Below, piece by piece: positions 35,991 to 46,667 of a stretch of 64,000 bases of DNA. The notes beneath the pieces were generated by a model. It was not told where the DNA came from, did not search any database, and saw only the letters and a program-made list of their open reading frames with translations. Source of the DNA: Burkholderiaceae bacterium (GTDB lineage Bacteria; Pseudomonadota; Gammaproteobacteria; Burkholderiales; Burkholderiaceae_C); the NCBI GenBank assembly GCA_030695205.1, contig JAUYTN010000033.1, positions 434,001 to 498,000 on the forward strand, read 5' to 3'. Positions within the stretch are counted from its first letter, which is position 1, and every line of letters starts with the position of its first letter. The translations under genes and the position numbers were made by a program.

Positions 35991-38267
35991 ATGCCCAGAT
36001 CACTGCTCCGCCTCCAGTCCACCCGCTGGCACCGACTGCGCTCGGCGGTGCTGGGTTCGGTCGCCCTTGCGGCTCTGGCGGTGCTGGTTAGCCTGCTGTT
36101 GCCCTCGGGTGGCCTCGTGTTGGTGGTGTGGCCCCTGGCGGGCGTGGGCTTTGCCCTGCTGTGCGCGCAGGGTCGTTCGGCAGGCTGGGCCCTGGCAGGG
36201 GGCACGGCGCTCGCGGCGGCGCTGGCACCTTCAGATGCCGGGGCTTGGCTGCCAGCCGCCGTGGCGGCGTCGGTGGCGGGGCCCTGGGTGGCGTGGCGTG
36301 CGGTGCAGGTGCGCTTTACCGGTACCTCGCAACCCTTTGCGCGGCAAACCACCATGGTGGCCTTCCTCAAAACCCAGGCGGGCCTGGCGGCTCCGGTGGC
36401 GGCCACCCTGCTGACGGCCGCAGCCCTGGTGTCGCACAACCCCGCCAGCCCCAGCGGCTGGCTCTGGCTCTGGGTGGGGCACTGGGCAGCCATGTTCTGT
36501 GGCGCACTCTGGCTGGGCCCATCGGTGTGGGAGCTGCTGATGGCCCGCAGCCGGGGCCAACTGCCCCGCTGGCGCGAAAAAATTGCCCAGGCCATGGCCA
36601 CCGGCTGGCCCATGCTGCTGCTGGTGCTCGGCTTGGGCGCCGCTGCGGCGGCGCTGTGGCAGGGCCATCAACCCACCCTGGCCCGCGCCACCCTGCTTCT
36701 GCTGCTGCCGGTGTTGGCCCTGGACGCGTTGCGCGGTGTGCCTGTGGCGATGCAGTTTCGGCTGGTGCTCGCTGGCCTGGTGACGCTGTGTGCCCATGCC
36801 TGGGGGCTGCAAACCGCCGACTTGAACCCAGCCCAGGCCCAGGCCGAGCAGGTGTGGGTGACCCTGGCCGTGGGCTTGGGCCTGGCGGTGGTCAACCTGC
36901 TGCTGGTGACCGCCCACGAGCGTCGCCTGGCCCTCAAACGCCTGGAGCGCCAGGCCGACACCGACCCGCTGACCAACCTGCTCAGCCTGAGCGGGCTGTA
37001 CCGACAGATTGAAGAACTGGCCAATGTCGCCACCGACCCCGGCGACACCGTGTACCTCGACGACCCGCCCCTGCCCCGCAGCCGTGCCGCCGTGCTGAGT
37101 GTGCAAATGACCAACATCGACTCCATGGAGCAGCTGTTGGGCACACGGGCCACCGACGGGGTAGAGCGCGCCACCAGCGGGGCACTGACCTCCGCCGCCC
37201 CGGATGTGCGGTGGTCGCGCATTTCCAAGGCCCATTTCGTCGGCCTGATGACCGAGCCCGAGGCCGACCTCGATGCGCTGCTCTCGCGGCTGAACTTCGC
37301 GGTGGTCGAGTCCCAATCGCTGGTGGACGAGCGGGTGGGCCGCCCACAGTGGGCGGTGGCCGCCGTCACCCTGGATGCCGACCCGCTGCCCCCCGTACAG
37401 GTCATCATGGCCTGTTTGCGCCGGGTCGAGCAAACCGCCCAGGACTCTCGCCAGATCCAGACCGCCTCGGTGGACACGGAGGCCGCACTGGCCCTGCGTC
37501 ACGAGGCCGAGCATGCCGAGCGCATTCGCCAGATCATTGCGCGCAAGCAGCTGCTGCTGTATGCCCAACCCATCGTGGCCAACGCGCACCCCGAGGCCAT
37601 GCCCCACAAGTACGAGGTGCTGGTGCGGCTGCAGGGCGACCAGGGCCGGGTCATCCCCCCGGGGGAGTTTTTGCCGGTGGCCATGCGTGCGGGCCTGATG
37701 CAGACACTGGACATGGCCATCATGGAGCAAACTTTCGAGTGGTTTGCCGCCCACCCCCGTGCGCTGGAGGCGCTGAACCACTGCGCCATCAACCTCTCTG
37801 GCCCCACCGTGGCCAGCCCGGTCATTGCCCAGCGCATTGCCCTGGGGCTGAGCCAGCACCGGCTGCCGGCGCACAAGTTCACCTTCGAAATCACCGAGAG
37901 CCAGGCCATTGCCAACCCCGCGCAGGCCACGGACACCATCCGCGCCATCCGGGCGTGCGGCTGCCGGGTGGCCATTGACGACTTCGGCACCGGGGTGGCC
38001 ACCTTTGACTACCTCAAGCGCTTCGACGTGGACTACATCAAAATCGACGGGGCATTCATCAAAACCCTGCTCCACGATCCGGTGGACCGGGTTATTGTCG
38101 AGTCCATCGTCAAGGTGGCCCACCAGATGGGCGTGCGCACCGTGGCAGAGTTTGTCAGCAACCCCGAGCTGCATGCCGCCGTCACCGCCCTGGGGGTGGA
38201 CGAAAGCCAGGGCTTCGTGTTCGGCCAACCCCAGCCGCTGCACACCTGGTTCAATGAACCGGCCTGA
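35991..38267 (+). CDS. membrane EAL-domain protein with degenerate GGDEF
   Basis: 758 aa. About eight N-terminal hydrophobic segments (residues ~15-310) form a sensor-like membrane domain. A GGDEF-type fold begins [14 protein letters not shown] (~323), but the active-site loop is [10 protein letters not shown] (~408), so no cyclase activity is expected. The EAL domain follows: YEVLVRL (EVL for EAL), [19 protein letters not shown] (~662), [14 protein letters not shown] and GFVFGQPQP. All metal and base residues look intact, so a c-di-GMP phosphodiesterase is likely. It is divergent from bepA. Confidence 0.87.
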   Translation: MPRSLLRLQSTRWHRLRSAVLGSVALAALAVLVSLLLPSGGLVLVVWPLAGVGFALLCAQGRSAGWALAGGTALAAALAPSDAGAWLPAAVAASVAGPWVAWRAVQVRFTGTSQPFARQTTMVAFLKTQAGLAAPVAATLLTAAALVSHNPASPSGWLWLWVGHWAAMFCGALWLGPSVWELLMARSRGQLPRWREKIAQAMATGWPMLLLVLGLGAAAAALWQGHQPTLARATLLLLLPVLALDALRGVPVAMQFRLVLAGLVTLCAHAWGLQTADLNPAQAQAEQVWVTLAVGLGLAVVNLLLVTAHERRLALKRLERQADTDPLTNLLSLSGLYRQIEELANVATDPGDTVYLDDPPLPRSRAAVLSVQMTNIDSMEQLLGTRATDGVERATSGALTSAAPDVRWSRISKAHFVGLMTEPEADLDALLSRLNFAVVESQSLVDERVGRPQWAVAAVTLDADPLPPVQVIMACLRRVEQTAQDSRQIQTASVDTEAALALRHEAEHAERIRQIIARKQLLLYAQPIVANAHPEAMPHKYEVLVRLQGDQGRVIPPGEFLPVAMRAGLMQTLDMAIMEQTFEWFAAHPRALEALNHCAINLSGPTVASPVIAQRIALGLSQHRLPAHKFTFEITESQAIANPAQATDTIRAIRACGCRVAIDDFGTGVATFDYLKRFDVDYIKIDGAFIKTLLHDPVDRVIVESIVKVAHQMGVRTVAEFVSNPELHAAVTALGVDESQGFVFGQPQPLHTWFNEPA

Positions 38268-38404
38268 AGTGGCCTGAACCGCCACCTGTCCACCCACCTC
38301 CTGACCTCCCTGCCCCTGTACGCCCGTACGCCTGCACACCTGCACACCTGTTTGGCTGCGCACGGCGCCCCGTTTGCTCGCTGTCCATTTTTTTGCCACC
38401 CGCC

Positions 38405-38920
38405 ATGACACCCACCCAGCCCGAAGCCCCCGACACCCTGACCCACTTCGATGCCCAGGGCCAAGCCCACATGGTCGATGTGGGCCACAAGCCCGACACC
38501 CGCCGCGTGGCGGTGGCCGAAGGGTCCATCCGCATGGAGGCGGCCACGCTGGCCCTGATCGAGCACGGCACCGCCAAAAAAGGCGATGTGCTGGGCATTG
38601 CCCGGATCGCGGGCATCATGGGGGCAAAAAAAACCGCCGACCTCATTCCGCTGTGCCACCCCATTGCGCTGTCTCGCGTGGCGTTGGACTGGGCCATCAC
38701 CCACGAGCCCTGTGCCGTGTGGTGCACCGCCACTGCCGAGACCACCGGCCCCACGGGGGTGGAAATGGAGGCATTGACCGCCGTTCAGGTCGCCCTGCTC
38801 ACCGTGTACGACATGTGCAAAGCCGTGGACCGGGGCATGACCATTGACGGTGTGCGCCTGCTGGAAAAGCAAGGCGGCAAAAGCGGCCACTTTGTGGCAC
38901 CGGCCCGCCCTTCGCCCTGA
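38405..38920 (+). CDS. moaC: cyclic pyranopterin monophosphate synthase
   Basis: 171 aa. Molybdenum cofactor synthesis, step with MoaA that makes cPMP. Family motifs are [67 protein letters not shown] and [12 protein letters not shown]. The ATG at 38405 is chosen; a TTG four codons upstream is the alternative. The 137-bp gap before it is Pro-codon-like low-complexity sequence with a short CCTGCACA duplication and no visible promoter. Confidence 0.95.
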   Translation: MTPTQPEAPDTLTHFDAQGQAHMVDVGHKPDTRRVAVAEGSIRMEAATLALIEHGTAKKGDVLGIARIAGIMGAKKTADLIPLCHPIALSRVALDWAITHEPCAVWCTATAETTGPTGVEMEALTAVQVALLTVYDMCKAVDRGMTIDGVRLLEKQGGKSGHFVAPARPSP

Positions 38921-38968
38921 TCCTAGCCCTGAGCCTGGGCCTACACCTGGGCAGCCAGCGCCTGCCGC

Positions 38969-40072
38969 TCAGCGTCGGCGAATGACCGAAACCACCAGCG
39001 TGATGACGGTCAGCGGCACCACAAAGCCCAGCATCACGTTGCTGTACAGCGGCAAGGTAGCGTGCGATTGGGTGGCCAGAATCAGGTAGCCGACGTACGC
39101 CACGTAATAGCCGATAAACACACCACCCTCCCAGCGGGCAATTTCCCGGCCCGTCAGAAACACCGGCAGGCAAGCCACGGCCACGGCCAGCATGACCCAG
39201 ATGTCAAACGCCAGCACCGATGCCGCCACTGGCAAGCCTGCGGTGCCCGCCACCACGCCCGACAAGCCGATGCAACCCAGAATATTGAAGGTGTTGCTGC
39301 CCACCACGTTGCCCACGGCAATGTCGCGCTGGCCCTTGAGGGCGGCAGTAATGGACGTAGCCACCTCGGGCATGGAGGTGCCCGCCGCCACGATGGTCAG
39401 GGCAATGACCACATCGCTCACCCCCAGCGCCTTGGCAAACGCCACGGCCGCCGTGACCAGCCAGTCCGAGCCGAGCACCAGCAGGACCAGTCCCACCACA
39501 ATCAGCCCCAGTTGCACGGGCAAGCGGGCATCCCAGTCGGTGGGGGCTGGGGCCTTCAACTCTTCATCCAACGCCTCGTTACCCGGCCCCCCGGCGGCAT
39601 CGGCAGCGCTCTGGCGGCGGGACTGAACGACCAAGAACACCGTGTAGGTCACCAGAATGGCCAGCAACATCGCCCCTTCCCAGAGCTGCACGGTGCCATC
39701 GAGCACCACCGCCAGCATGAGCAGCGACACACCCACCATGATGGGCACCTCCTGGCGAATGAGCTGGCGGTTGACCACCAGCGGCACGATCAGTGCGCTG
39801 ATGCCCAGAATGAACAGCACATTGAAGATATTGCTGCCCACCACGTTGCCCACCGCCATGTCGGCCTTGCCGTTCATCACCGAGGCCACCGACACCGCCA
39901 TCTCAGGGGCGCTGGTACCAAAGGCGACGATGGTCAGGCCCACCACCAGCGGCGAAATGCCAAACGACAGCGCGAGCTTGCCCGCACCGCGCACCAGCAG
40001 GTCAGCCCCCGCGACCAATCCGGCCAATCCGGCCACAAACAAAAACAGGTTCCACATGGTGTTTCGGGCCAT
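38969..40072 (-). CDS. calcium/sodium antiporter, CaCA family (YrbG-like)
   Basis: 367 aa with about ten hydrophobic segments in two inverted halves. Each half carries the alpha-repeat: GTSAPEMAVSV with GNVVGSNIFN, and GTSMPEVATSI with GNVVGSNTFN. The ion-binding Glu residues are present in both. An acidic loop (NEALDEELKAP) separates the halves. It exchanges Ca2+ for Na+ or H+ at the inner membrane. Start ATG at 40072, or 40057 (MWNLFLF). Confidence 0.92.
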   Translation of the reverse strand: MARNTMWNLFLFVAGLAGLVAGADLLVRGAGKLALSFGISPLVVGLTIVAFGTSAPEMAVSVASVMNGKADMAVGNVVGSNIFNVLFILGISALIVPLVVNRQLIRQEVPIMVGVSLLMLAVVLDGTVQLWEGAMLLAILVTYTVFLVVQSRRQSAADAAGGPGNEALDEELKAPAPTDWDARLPVQLGLIVVGLVLLVLGSDWLVTAAVAFAKALGVSDVVIALTIVAAGTSMPEVATSITAALKGQRDIAVGNVVGSNTFNILGCIGLSGVVAGTAGLPVAASVLAFDIWVMLAVAVACLPVFLTGREIARWEGGVFIGYYVAYVGYLILATQSHATLPLYSNVMLGFVVPLTVITLVVSVIRRR

Positions 40073-40193
40073 GGATGCATGGCCAATGGGTTACAGATGG
40101 CCGCCAGCATACCTAAGGCGGGACACCCCGCTGGCGCTGGGTGCCATGCTTGCCTGCCGAAGCGCTGGCAGATATGTGGCCTGCCGTGGCGGC

Positions 40194-40889
40194 TCAGTGC
40201 GCCTGCAATGCCGCGTGGAACGTTCGCCAGTAGGCGCTGATGCGGTAGAGGCTGTGCACCAGGCGGCTGATGGCCTCGGGATCGCCGTCCAGATCCCAGT
40301 CGGGCTGGGCAGCGTCATAGCCCTGAAAAAACACCAGCACCGGTGCCACCATGGCCCAGTGGGCCTCGTCTTCCAGCAGGTGCTTCCATGTTTCGTCGCG
40401 CTGAATGGCGCTGAAAAACCCCACCGCCCAATCACGGCCCAGCCATTCGCCCATGCGCCGCTCTTCTTCGTCAAGCCGCACCGGGTGGACGACCTCATCG
40501 GCATCCACCTGGCCGATGAGGGGGCCGAAATGGGGCAACTCGCCGGTGTGCAGCACGCGCTGCACGACGTCGGAGGCAAAGCCGTGCTGAATGTCACGCC
40601 AGCGGCGCAACACCAGCGACAGCAGTCGGTCGGTGGCGGCGGGGCTGCCCGCATTGGGCATGCTGACCTGGCCAAACACTTCTTCCAGCCAGTCGGCCAT
40701 GTCAACCGCCTGCGGGCTGAGGGCGCAGCCCGTCAGGAAGCCGTCGGCCATTTCGGCGGTCATGCACTCGTCGGGCAAGCCTGGCTGGTTGAGCGCTTCG
40801 AACAGTTCGTCCTGCTCGGCCTCGCTCAGGGGGTGGTGATCCGCCAGCACGGCGGGGTGGGATGCGATGTAGTCAACAAAGGGTTTCAT
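40194..40889 (-). CDS. UPF0149/YecA family protein
   Basis: 231 aa. Helical protein with the family pattern: LSEAEQDELFEALN, MTAEMADGFLTGCALSP, and DWAVGFFSAIQRD. No C-terminal SEC-type zinc motif is seen, unlike the longer YecA proteins. Function unknown. The ATG at 40889 is chosen for MKPFVDYI; an upstream in-frame start adds 25 residues with poor composition. Confidence 0.78.
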   Translation of the reverse strand: MKPFVDYIASHPAVLADHHPLSEAEQDELFEALNQPGLPDECMTAEMADGFLTGCALSPQAVDMADWLEEVFGQVSMPNAGSPAATDRLLSLVLRRWRDIQHGFASDVVQRVLHTGELPHFGPLIGQVDADEVVHPVRLDEEERRMGEWLGRDWAVGFFSAIQRDETWKHLLEDEAHWAMVAPVLVFFQGYDAAQPDWDLDGDPEAISRLVHSLYRISAYWRTFHAALQAH

Positions 40890-41012
40890 AGCCGATACCT
40901 TACCTGCGAATGGCAGCCACCACAATGACCGAATCCCCTCCAGGCCCAGGCCAACCCTGTACAACGCGCTGCGGCGGTGCAGCGCCTCTCAGGCAACACC
41001 TGCACTTTGGCA

Positions 41013-41080
41013 CCATTTTTATCAACTAAACGTGTCATTTACGCTTGTAAAATATGGATTTTTAGCTATTTATTTATTAA
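41013..41080 (-). repeat. dispersed AT-rich element, copy after SPFH gene
   Basis: On the minus strand ATAGC (41069-41065), 18 nt, AAGCG (41046-41042). The arm pairing is poor here (ATAGC-TAAAAAT). The element begins within a few bases of the SPFH-gene stop codon (41077-41079) and lies in the 187-bp gap to the UPF0149 gene, which otherwise shows no clear signal. Confidence 0.72.
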
Positions 41081-42050
41081 ATCAGCTTTTGCAGCAACTC
41101 TGTCTTTTTGGCTGAAAACTCCGCCTCGGTCAGGACGCCCTTGGCCTGGAGTTCCGCCAGTTTTTCCAGCGTGGCGATCACCTCGCCCGCTGCCATGCCC
41201 TGGGCAACAGGCCCAGCCGGCGCCCCAGGCCCCTGCGCGGCCGCGACACTGGCCATGGCATTGGGTGCGGTCGCTGTCGCGGCGTGGCCCTGCAGACCCT
41301 GGCTCAGGCTATTGGCCAGCACCTGGCCCATGGCAACGCCCGCGCCCAGGCCCATAGCATCCCCCACCACACTGCTGCCGCCCCCACCACCGCCTGCGCC
41401 GCCCATGCCCTCGGCCATCTTGGGGATGGCCTGCGCAGTTTGGTACTGCATGAAGCGGCCCATGTCGCCACCCACCATCCCCATGCCGATTTTCTGGTCC
41501 AGCACGGTTTGCAATTCCTCGGGCAACGACAGGTTTTGGACCGTCATGCCCTCCAGAGAGAGCCCATAGCGCCCGAACTCGGGTTGCAGCTGCCGCGCCA
41601 GCACCTCGGCAAACTGCAGCTGGTTGGCCGCCAGGTCCAAAAACGGTATGGCGCTCGCGGCGATGGCAGCGCTGATGTTTTGCAGCACCAGGCCACGCAG
41701 CTGCCCGTCCAGATCGGCCACGGTGTAGCGCTCCCGGGTGCCCGATATCTGGGCATGGAAAAGTACACATCGCTCTTGAAGGGCGACTCGAACCCCTTGT
41801 CCCAATGCTGCAGGTAGGTCAGCACGGGGATGGTCTGGGTGTTCAGGGTGTAGCGGCCGGGGCCGAACACGTCGGCCACCTGCCCTTCGTTCACAAACAC
41901 CGCCATTTGTGACTCGCGCACGGTCAGCGACGCCCCGTACTGAATCTCCATGCCCGACATCGGATAGCGCCAGGCCAAGGTGCCATCGCTGTCCTCCGTC
42001 CACTGAATCACGTCAATGAACTGCTTCCTGATGAATTCCATGAGCGCCAT
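41077..42050 (-). pseudogene. SPFH-SHOCT domain protein gene, broken by internal deletion
   Basis: Codons from the ATG at 42050 give MALMEFIRKQFIDVIQWTED through PFKSDVYF, the N-terminus of the SPFH / virion-core-protein-like family. Downstream, a different frame resumes with ISGTRERYTVADLDGQLRG, FLDLAANQLQFAEVLARQL and NLSLPEELQTVLDQKIGMGM. A Gly-rich linker then leads to a C-terminal SHOCT domain (LEKLAELQAKGVLTEAEFSA). The usual ~40 residues between these parts are missing and the frame changes near 41755-41770. A single full-length product cannot be made unless this is an assembly error. Intact relatives are membrane-associated scaffolds of unclear role. Confidence 0.75.
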
Positions 42051-42334
42051 GGCGGGTCTCCTGCAGAGCGAGTGGCAAAGGGGTTTTGCGGCCATGATAC
42101 CCAGCACCCTTGCCCGCCCGCTGGCATGATGCACGCTAGCGGGAAGATGGCCCGCCCACCCCAACAGCACCGGCGATTCCCTCACCGTTCGTCACAACGG
42201 AAAGCACTTTGCGATCACCATTCCATATAGTGAAGCACTGATTCACATCCTACAATCCGAACGCCCCATCCCTGCCGCCCCAGGGGCGCACTTCCAGGCC
42301 TCGCCCGCAGGCCCTCAATGACCAGGAGACCGAC

Positions 42335-44656
42335 ATGTCACTCAGCCCAGAAGCCAAGCGCGTGGAACTGCGCACCGCCGCACTCGAATACCACGAGCAG
42401 CCCGTGCCCGGCAAAATCGCCATTGCCGCCACCAAACAGCTGACCAACCAGCGCGACCTGGCCCTGGCCTACTCACCAGGCGTGGCGGCTCCGTGCGAAG
42501 AAATTGTCAAAGACCCCAATGCCGCGTTTCGCTACACCGCGCGCGGCAACCTGGTGGGGGTGGTGACCAACGGCACAGCGGTGCTGGGCCTGGGCGACAT
42601 TGGCCCGCTGGCCAGCAAGCCGGTCATGGAGGGCAAGGGCGTCCTGTTCAAAAAGTTCTCGGGCATTGATGTGTTTGACATCGAAATCAACGAGAAGGAC
42701 CCCGACAAGCTGGTGGACATCATCGCCAGCCTGGAGCCCACCTTCGGTGGCATCAATCTGGAAGACATCAAAGCGCCCGACTGCTTCTACATCGAGCGTA
42801 AGCTGCGCGAGCGCATGAAGATTCCGGTGTTCCACGATGACCAGCACGGCACCGCCATCGTGGTGGGTGCGGCCATCTTCAATGGCCTGAAGGTGGTGGG
42901 CAAAGACCCCAAACAGGTCAAACTGGTCACCTCCGGTGCGGGCGCGGCCGCGCTGGCATGCCTGCAACTGCTGGTCAAGCTCGGCATTCCCCGCGAGAAC
43001 ATCTACGTCACCGACCTGGCGGGTGTGGTCTATGAGGGCCGCACCGAGCTGATGGACGAGGACAAAATCCAGTTCGCCCAAAAGACCGATGCGCGCACCC
43101 TGGGCGAGATCATCGAAGGGGCGGACATTTTCCTGGGCCTGTCGGCCGGTGGGGTGCTCAAGCAGGACATGGTGGCCAAAATGGCCGCCAGGCCGCTGAT
43201 TTTTGCGCTGGCCAACCCCACGCCCGAGATTTCTCCCGAGCTGGTTAAGGAAGTGCGCAGCGACGCCATCATGGCCACCGGCCGCACCGACTACCCCAAC
43301 CAGGTCAACAACGTCCTGTGTTTTCCGTACATCTTCAGGGGCGCACTGGACGCAGGTGCATCGACCATCACCATCGAGATGGAAATTGCAGCCGTGCATG
43401 CCATTGCCGAGCTCGCCCAGGCCGAGCAGAGTGATGTGGTAGCCGCGGCATACGTTGGGGAAAAGCTCGCCTTTGGCCCCGAGTACCTCATCCCCAAGCC
43501 GTTTGACCCGCGCCTGATGATGAAGATCGCACCCGCCGTGGCCCAGGCGGCAGCCGACAGTGGCGTGGCCCTGCGCCCCATCGCGGACATGGAAGCCTAC
43601 CGCGAACGTCTGCAAAGCTTCGTGTTCGCCTCGGGCACGGTCATGAAGCCCATCTATGCCGCAGCCAAGCTGGCCAAGGCCAAGCGGGTGGCCTATGCCG
43701 AGGGCGAAGAAGAGCGTGTGCTGCGCGCATGCCAGATCGTGGTGGACGAGGGCCTCGCCCGCCCCACCCTCATCGGTCGCCCCGCCGTGATTGCCCAGCG
43801 CATCGAAAAGTTTGGCCTGCGCCTGAAAGAAGAGCTGGACTACGACGTCGTGAACGTGGAACAAGACCACCGTTACCGCGATTTTTGGCAAACTTACCTG
43901 CAAATGATGGAGCGCAAGGGCCTGACCACCCAGTTGGCCAAGATCGAAATGCGCCGTCGTTTGACACTGATCGGTTCCATGCTGCTGCACAAAGGCGAGG
44001 TAGATGGCCTGATTTGCGGCACCTGGGGTGGCACGCACAACCACCTGGAGTACATCGACCAGGTCATTGGCAAGCGGGTGGGGGGCAGCCCCGCCACCGC
44101 ACAGGACGTGCGCATCTACGCCTGCATGAATGGGCTGATGCTGCCCGGGCGCCAGGTCTTTCTGGTGGACACCCACGTCAACTACGACCCCACAGCCGAA
44201 GAGCTGACCGAAATCACGGTGATGGCCGCCGAGGAAATGGTCCGTTTTGGCCTCAAGCCCAAAGTGGCACTGCTGTCGCACTCCAACTTTGGCAGCAGCA
44301 ACCAGCCCAGCGCCATCAAAATGCGACGCACCCTGGAGTTGCTGCAACAAGAGGCCCCGTGGCTGGAAGTTGACGGCGAGATGCACGGCGATATTGCACT
44401 GGATGCCGCTGCACGCCTGCAGCGCATGCCCCACTCCACGCTGCATGGCGAGGCCAACCTGCTGGTGCTGCCCAACATCGATGCCGCCAACATCGCCTAC
44501 AACCTGCTCAAAACCGCTGCCGGCGGCAACATTGCGATTGGCCCGGTGCTGCTGGGCGCAGCCAAGCCTGTGCACATCCTCACCGCCAGCACCACGGTGC
44601 GCCGTATCGTCAACATGACGGCTCTGACCGTGGCCGACGCCAACGCCCAGCGCTGA
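42335..44656 (+). CDS. maeB: NADP-dependent malic enzyme with phosphotransacetylase-like domain
   Basis: 773 aa. The malic enzyme half (1-~425) shows [48 protein letters not shown] and [13 protein letters not shown]. The C-terminal half (from ~430) is a phosphotransacetylase-like domain ([43 protein letters not shown]) that is regulatory rather than catalytic in known MaeB proteins. It converts malate to pyruvate with NADPH. The 284-bp region upstream has small inverted repeats (CCGTT/AACGG at 42185-42200) but no promoter I can place with confidence. Confidence 0.96.
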   Translation: MSLSPEAKRVELRTAALEYHEQPVPGKIAIAATKQLTNQRDLALAYSPGVAAPCEEIVKDPNAAFRYTARGNLVGVVTNGTAVLGLGDIGPLASKPVMEGKGVLFKKFSGIDVFDIEINEKDPDKLVDIIASLEPTFGGINLEDIKAPDCFYIERKLRERMKIPVFHDDQHGTAIVVGAAIFNGLKVVGKDPKQVKLVTSGAGAAALACLQLLVKLGIPRENIYVTDLAGVVYEGRTELMDEDKIQFAQKTDARTLGEIIEGADIFLGLSAGGVLKQDMVAKMAARPLIFALANPTPEISPELVKEVRSDAIMATGRTDYPNQVNNVLCFPYIFRGALDAGASTITIEMEIAAVHAIAELAQAEQSDVVAAAYVGEKLAFGPEYLIPKPFDPRLMMKIAPAVAQAAADSGVALRPIADMEAYRERLQSFVFASGTVMKPIYAAAKLAKAKRVAYAEGEEERVLRACQIVVDEGLARPTLIGRPAVIAQRIEKFGLRLKEELDYDVVNVEQDHRYRDFWQTYLQMMERKGLTTQLAKIEMRRRLTLIGSMLLHKGEVDGLICGTWGGTHNHLEYIDQVIGKRVGGSPATAQDVRIYACMNGLMLPGRQVFLVDTHVNYDPTAEELTEITVMAAEEMVRFGLKPKVALLSHSNFGSSNQPSAIKMRRTLELLQQEAPWLEVDGEMHGDIALDAAARLQRMPHSTLHGEANLLVLPNIDAANIAYNLLKTAAGGNIAIGPVLLGAAKPVHILTASTTVRRIVNMTALTVADANAQR

Positions 44657-44674
44657 ACGCCCGCCCCCCCGAGC

Positions 44675-44696
44675 ATCGGGCCACGACTGGCCCGAT
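44675..44696 (+). terminator. hairpin after maeB
   Basis: ATCGGGCCA (44675-44683) and TGGCCCGAT (44688-44696) form a perfect 9-bp GC-rich stem with a CGAC loop, 19 bp after the maeB stop. Only short T tracts follow. Confidence 0.65.
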
Positions 44697-44843
44697 TCAC
44701 CCTTTACCTGCACAGAAACGGGTTGCGTTTCGGGGCCTGTTCAGGCACACTCGCGGGTTCGATTTTCAGGGTTTACCCGTGATCGACGGAGCAGGTCAGC
44801 GTGTGGCTGTGCGCCGGGTGTGGTTTTATCAGGCGAGGATGGC

Positions 44844-45302
44844 ATGTCTTTAACGTGGGGTTCCACAGCCGCCAGCGGCATGGCCGCAAAGGCGGGCGGG
44901 TTCTTGTCCGGGGTCTCGCGTGGTGTCGGTCAGGTCCTCCTGGTCGGTGCACTGGTGACAGGACTGGGCGCCCCGGCGGTGTCCACCGCACGGGAGTCTG
45001 TCCCGGCGGGCATGCCCACCATCGAGCGAGGCGAACTTCCCCCGCAAGGCAAAGCCGTGCTGGAAAAAATCGAGACAGGTGCCACCTTTCGGCACGAAAA
45101 AGACGGCTCGGTATTTGGCAACCGCGAGCGGCTGTTGCCCAGGAAGACCCGGGGCTACTACCGCGAATACACCGTCCGCACCCCAGGGGTAAAGCACCGA
45201 GGGGCCAGACGGATTGTGTGCGGCGGCGAGGTACCCAGCACACCCGATGCCTGCTACTACACCGAAGACCACTACGCCAGTTTCAAGCGCATCGTCCCAT
45301 GA
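44844..45302 (+). CDS. secreted guanyl-specific ribonuclease (RNase Sa/barnase family)
   Basis: 152 aa. A hydrophobic signal segment (GQVLLVGALVTGLGAPAVSTA) precedes a mature domain of ~95 aa. The catalytic set aligns with RNase Sa: Glu108 (REYTV), Arg119 and Arg123 (HRGARR), His143 (EDHYASF), plus FGNRERLLP for base recognition. Two Cys (126, 137) could form a disulfide. It cleaves RNA 3' of guanine; the barstar-like gene 52 bp downstream should protect the cytosol. The ATG at 44844 has AGGA just upstream; an upstream GTG at 44820 is the alternative. Confidence 0.88.
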   Translation: MSLTWGSTAASGMAAKAGGFLSGVSRGVGQVLLVGALVTGLGAPAVSTARESVPAGMPTIERGELPPQGKAVLEKIETGATFRHEKDGSVFGNRERLLPRKTRGYYREYTVRTPGVKHRGARRIVCGGEVPSTPDACYYTEDHYASFKRIVP

Positions 45303-45354
45303 CGCTGCGGTTCAGTTGTTGATTGTTTGACTTTTTTCACATAAAGGAACGGAG

Positions 45355-45900
45355 ATGGACATGCCACTTCGTCAGGTTCGCCCCAATATTGTTCAGTCCA
45401 TTCGTGCCCACCGGGTCGAGGACCTGCAAGCCGCTGCCCAGCAGTTGGGTCATCATTTTCTGTACGCCAACCTGGCACAGGCCCAGAGCAAGCAGGACGT
45501 GCTGGACCTCATCGCAGCCCAGTACACCTTTCCCGCGCACTTTGGCAAAAACTTCGATGCGCTCTACGACTGCCTGACCGACACGGTGCACAAGGCCGGC
45601 CCGCAGACCGGGTTCATTGTGGTGCTGGAGCACATTCCCGCACATGCCAAATTCGACAAAGAAGCGCGCGAGCAGCTGCTGGACATCTTCCGTGATGCAG
45701 CCGATTACTGGTCCGACCGGAAAATTGCCTTCCGGTGCTTCTACTCGTTCTCGGTGGCCCGGGCGTCCAAAGGTGAAAAGGTCGCTGTGGATGCACCCAC
45801 AGCAGAGGCCATGCCCACCGACAAGCTGCTCGACGTCAGCCCCATGGCGCTGCGCATGAGCAGCCCCTTCAATGCAGGTTACTGGACCGCTGCCGCCTGA
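45355..45900 (+). CDS. barstar-family ribonuclease inhibitor
   Basis: 181 aa, about twice the size of classic barstar (~90 aa). The barstar fold is at residues ~30-125: [52 protein letters not shown] (the acidic helix that plugs the RNase site) and [13 protein letters not shown]. An N-terminal extension of ~25 and a C-terminal extension of ~55 residues have no counterpart in classic barstar. It follows the RNase gene with AAAGGAACGGAG just before the start. Its end overlaps rsmA (convergent) by 22 bp. Confidence 0.87.
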   Translation: MDMPLRQVRPNIVQSIRAHRVEDLQAAAQQLGHHFLYANLAQAQSKQDVLDLIAAQYTFPAHFGKNFDALYDCLTDTVHKAGPQTGFIVVLEHIPAHAKFDKEAREQLLDIFRDAADYWSDRKIAFRCFYSFSVARASKGEKVAVDAPTAEAMPTDKLLDVSPMALRMSSPFNAGYWTAAA

Positions 45901-46667
45901 CGTCCACGCTGCACGGCCTGAGCCAAGGCCGTGTACTCGTGCACCGGGACTTCCTCCGCACGGCGCTGCACATCAAAAGCGCCTGTAAACCCCTGGGCCT
46001 GCAGCCAGTGGCCCAGCGAATGGCGCAGCAGCTTGCGGCGCTGGCTGAATGCCGACTTGACCAACTCACTCAACAGTGAGGCGCCGAGGTCGGCGGGCTG
46101 TGCCAGCGGCACCATGCGCACCACCGCACTGTCCACCCTGGGCGGCGGGTCAAAGGCATCCGGCGGCACAAACAGCACATTTTCCATGGCGTAGCGCCAC
46201 TGCAGCATGACAGACAAGCGCCCATAAGCCGCGGTGCTCGGCTGGGCAACCATGCGGTCAACCACCTCTTTCTGGAGCATGAAGTGCTGGTCCTGCACCA
46301 CCGCGACATGGTCCAGCAGGTGGAACAGGATGGGCGTGGAGATGTTGTAAGGCAAATTGCCCACCACCCTGAGTCGGGGCACATGCAGCCGGGCGGCCAG
46401 CTCGGCAAAGTCCACCTTGAGCACATCGGACTCGACCACCCGCAACTCGGGACGGCTGCGCAGGCGTGCAGCCAGGTCACGGTCAAGCTCGATCACCGTC
46501 AGCTGCCCCAGACGCGCCACCAGGGGCTGGGTCAGTGCCGCGAGACCTGGGCCAATTTCCACCACCGGCTGGCCGGGCTCTGGCCCTATGGCCTGGACGA
46601 TGGCGTCAATGACGGCGGCATCGTTCAGAAAATGCTGCCCGAACCGCTTGCGCGCGACATGCTTCAT
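45879..46667 (-). CDS. rsmA: 16S rRNA (A1518/A1519-N6)-dimethyltransferase
   Basis: 262 aa. [15 protein letters not shown] start, SAM-binding [33 protein letters not shown] and the catalytic NLPYNIS. It methylates two adjacent adenines in the 3' end of 16S rRNA. The ATG at 46667 overlaps the surA stop by 4 bp (ATGA). The order lptD-surA-rsmA is the usual arrangement, though pdxA is absent between surA and rsmA here. Confidence 0.97.
   Translation of the reverse strand: MKHVARKRFGQHFLNDAAVIDAIVQAIGPEPGQPVVEIGPGLAALTQPLVARLGQLTVIELDRDLAARLRSRPELRVVESDVLKVDFAELAARLHVPRLRVVGNLPYNISTPILFHLLDHVAVVQDQHFMLQKEVVDRMVAQPSTAAYGRLSVMLQWRYAMENVLFVPPDAFDPPPRVDSAVVRMVPLAQPADLGASLLSELVKSAFSQRRKLLRHSLGHWLQAQGFTGAFDVQRRAEEVPVHEYTALAQAVQRGRQAAAVQ

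Noticed and set aside
42185..42256. Promoter boxes before maeB (TATAGT at 42226, TACAAT at 42251)
   Set aside because: No -35 element lies at a suitable distance from either hexamer.
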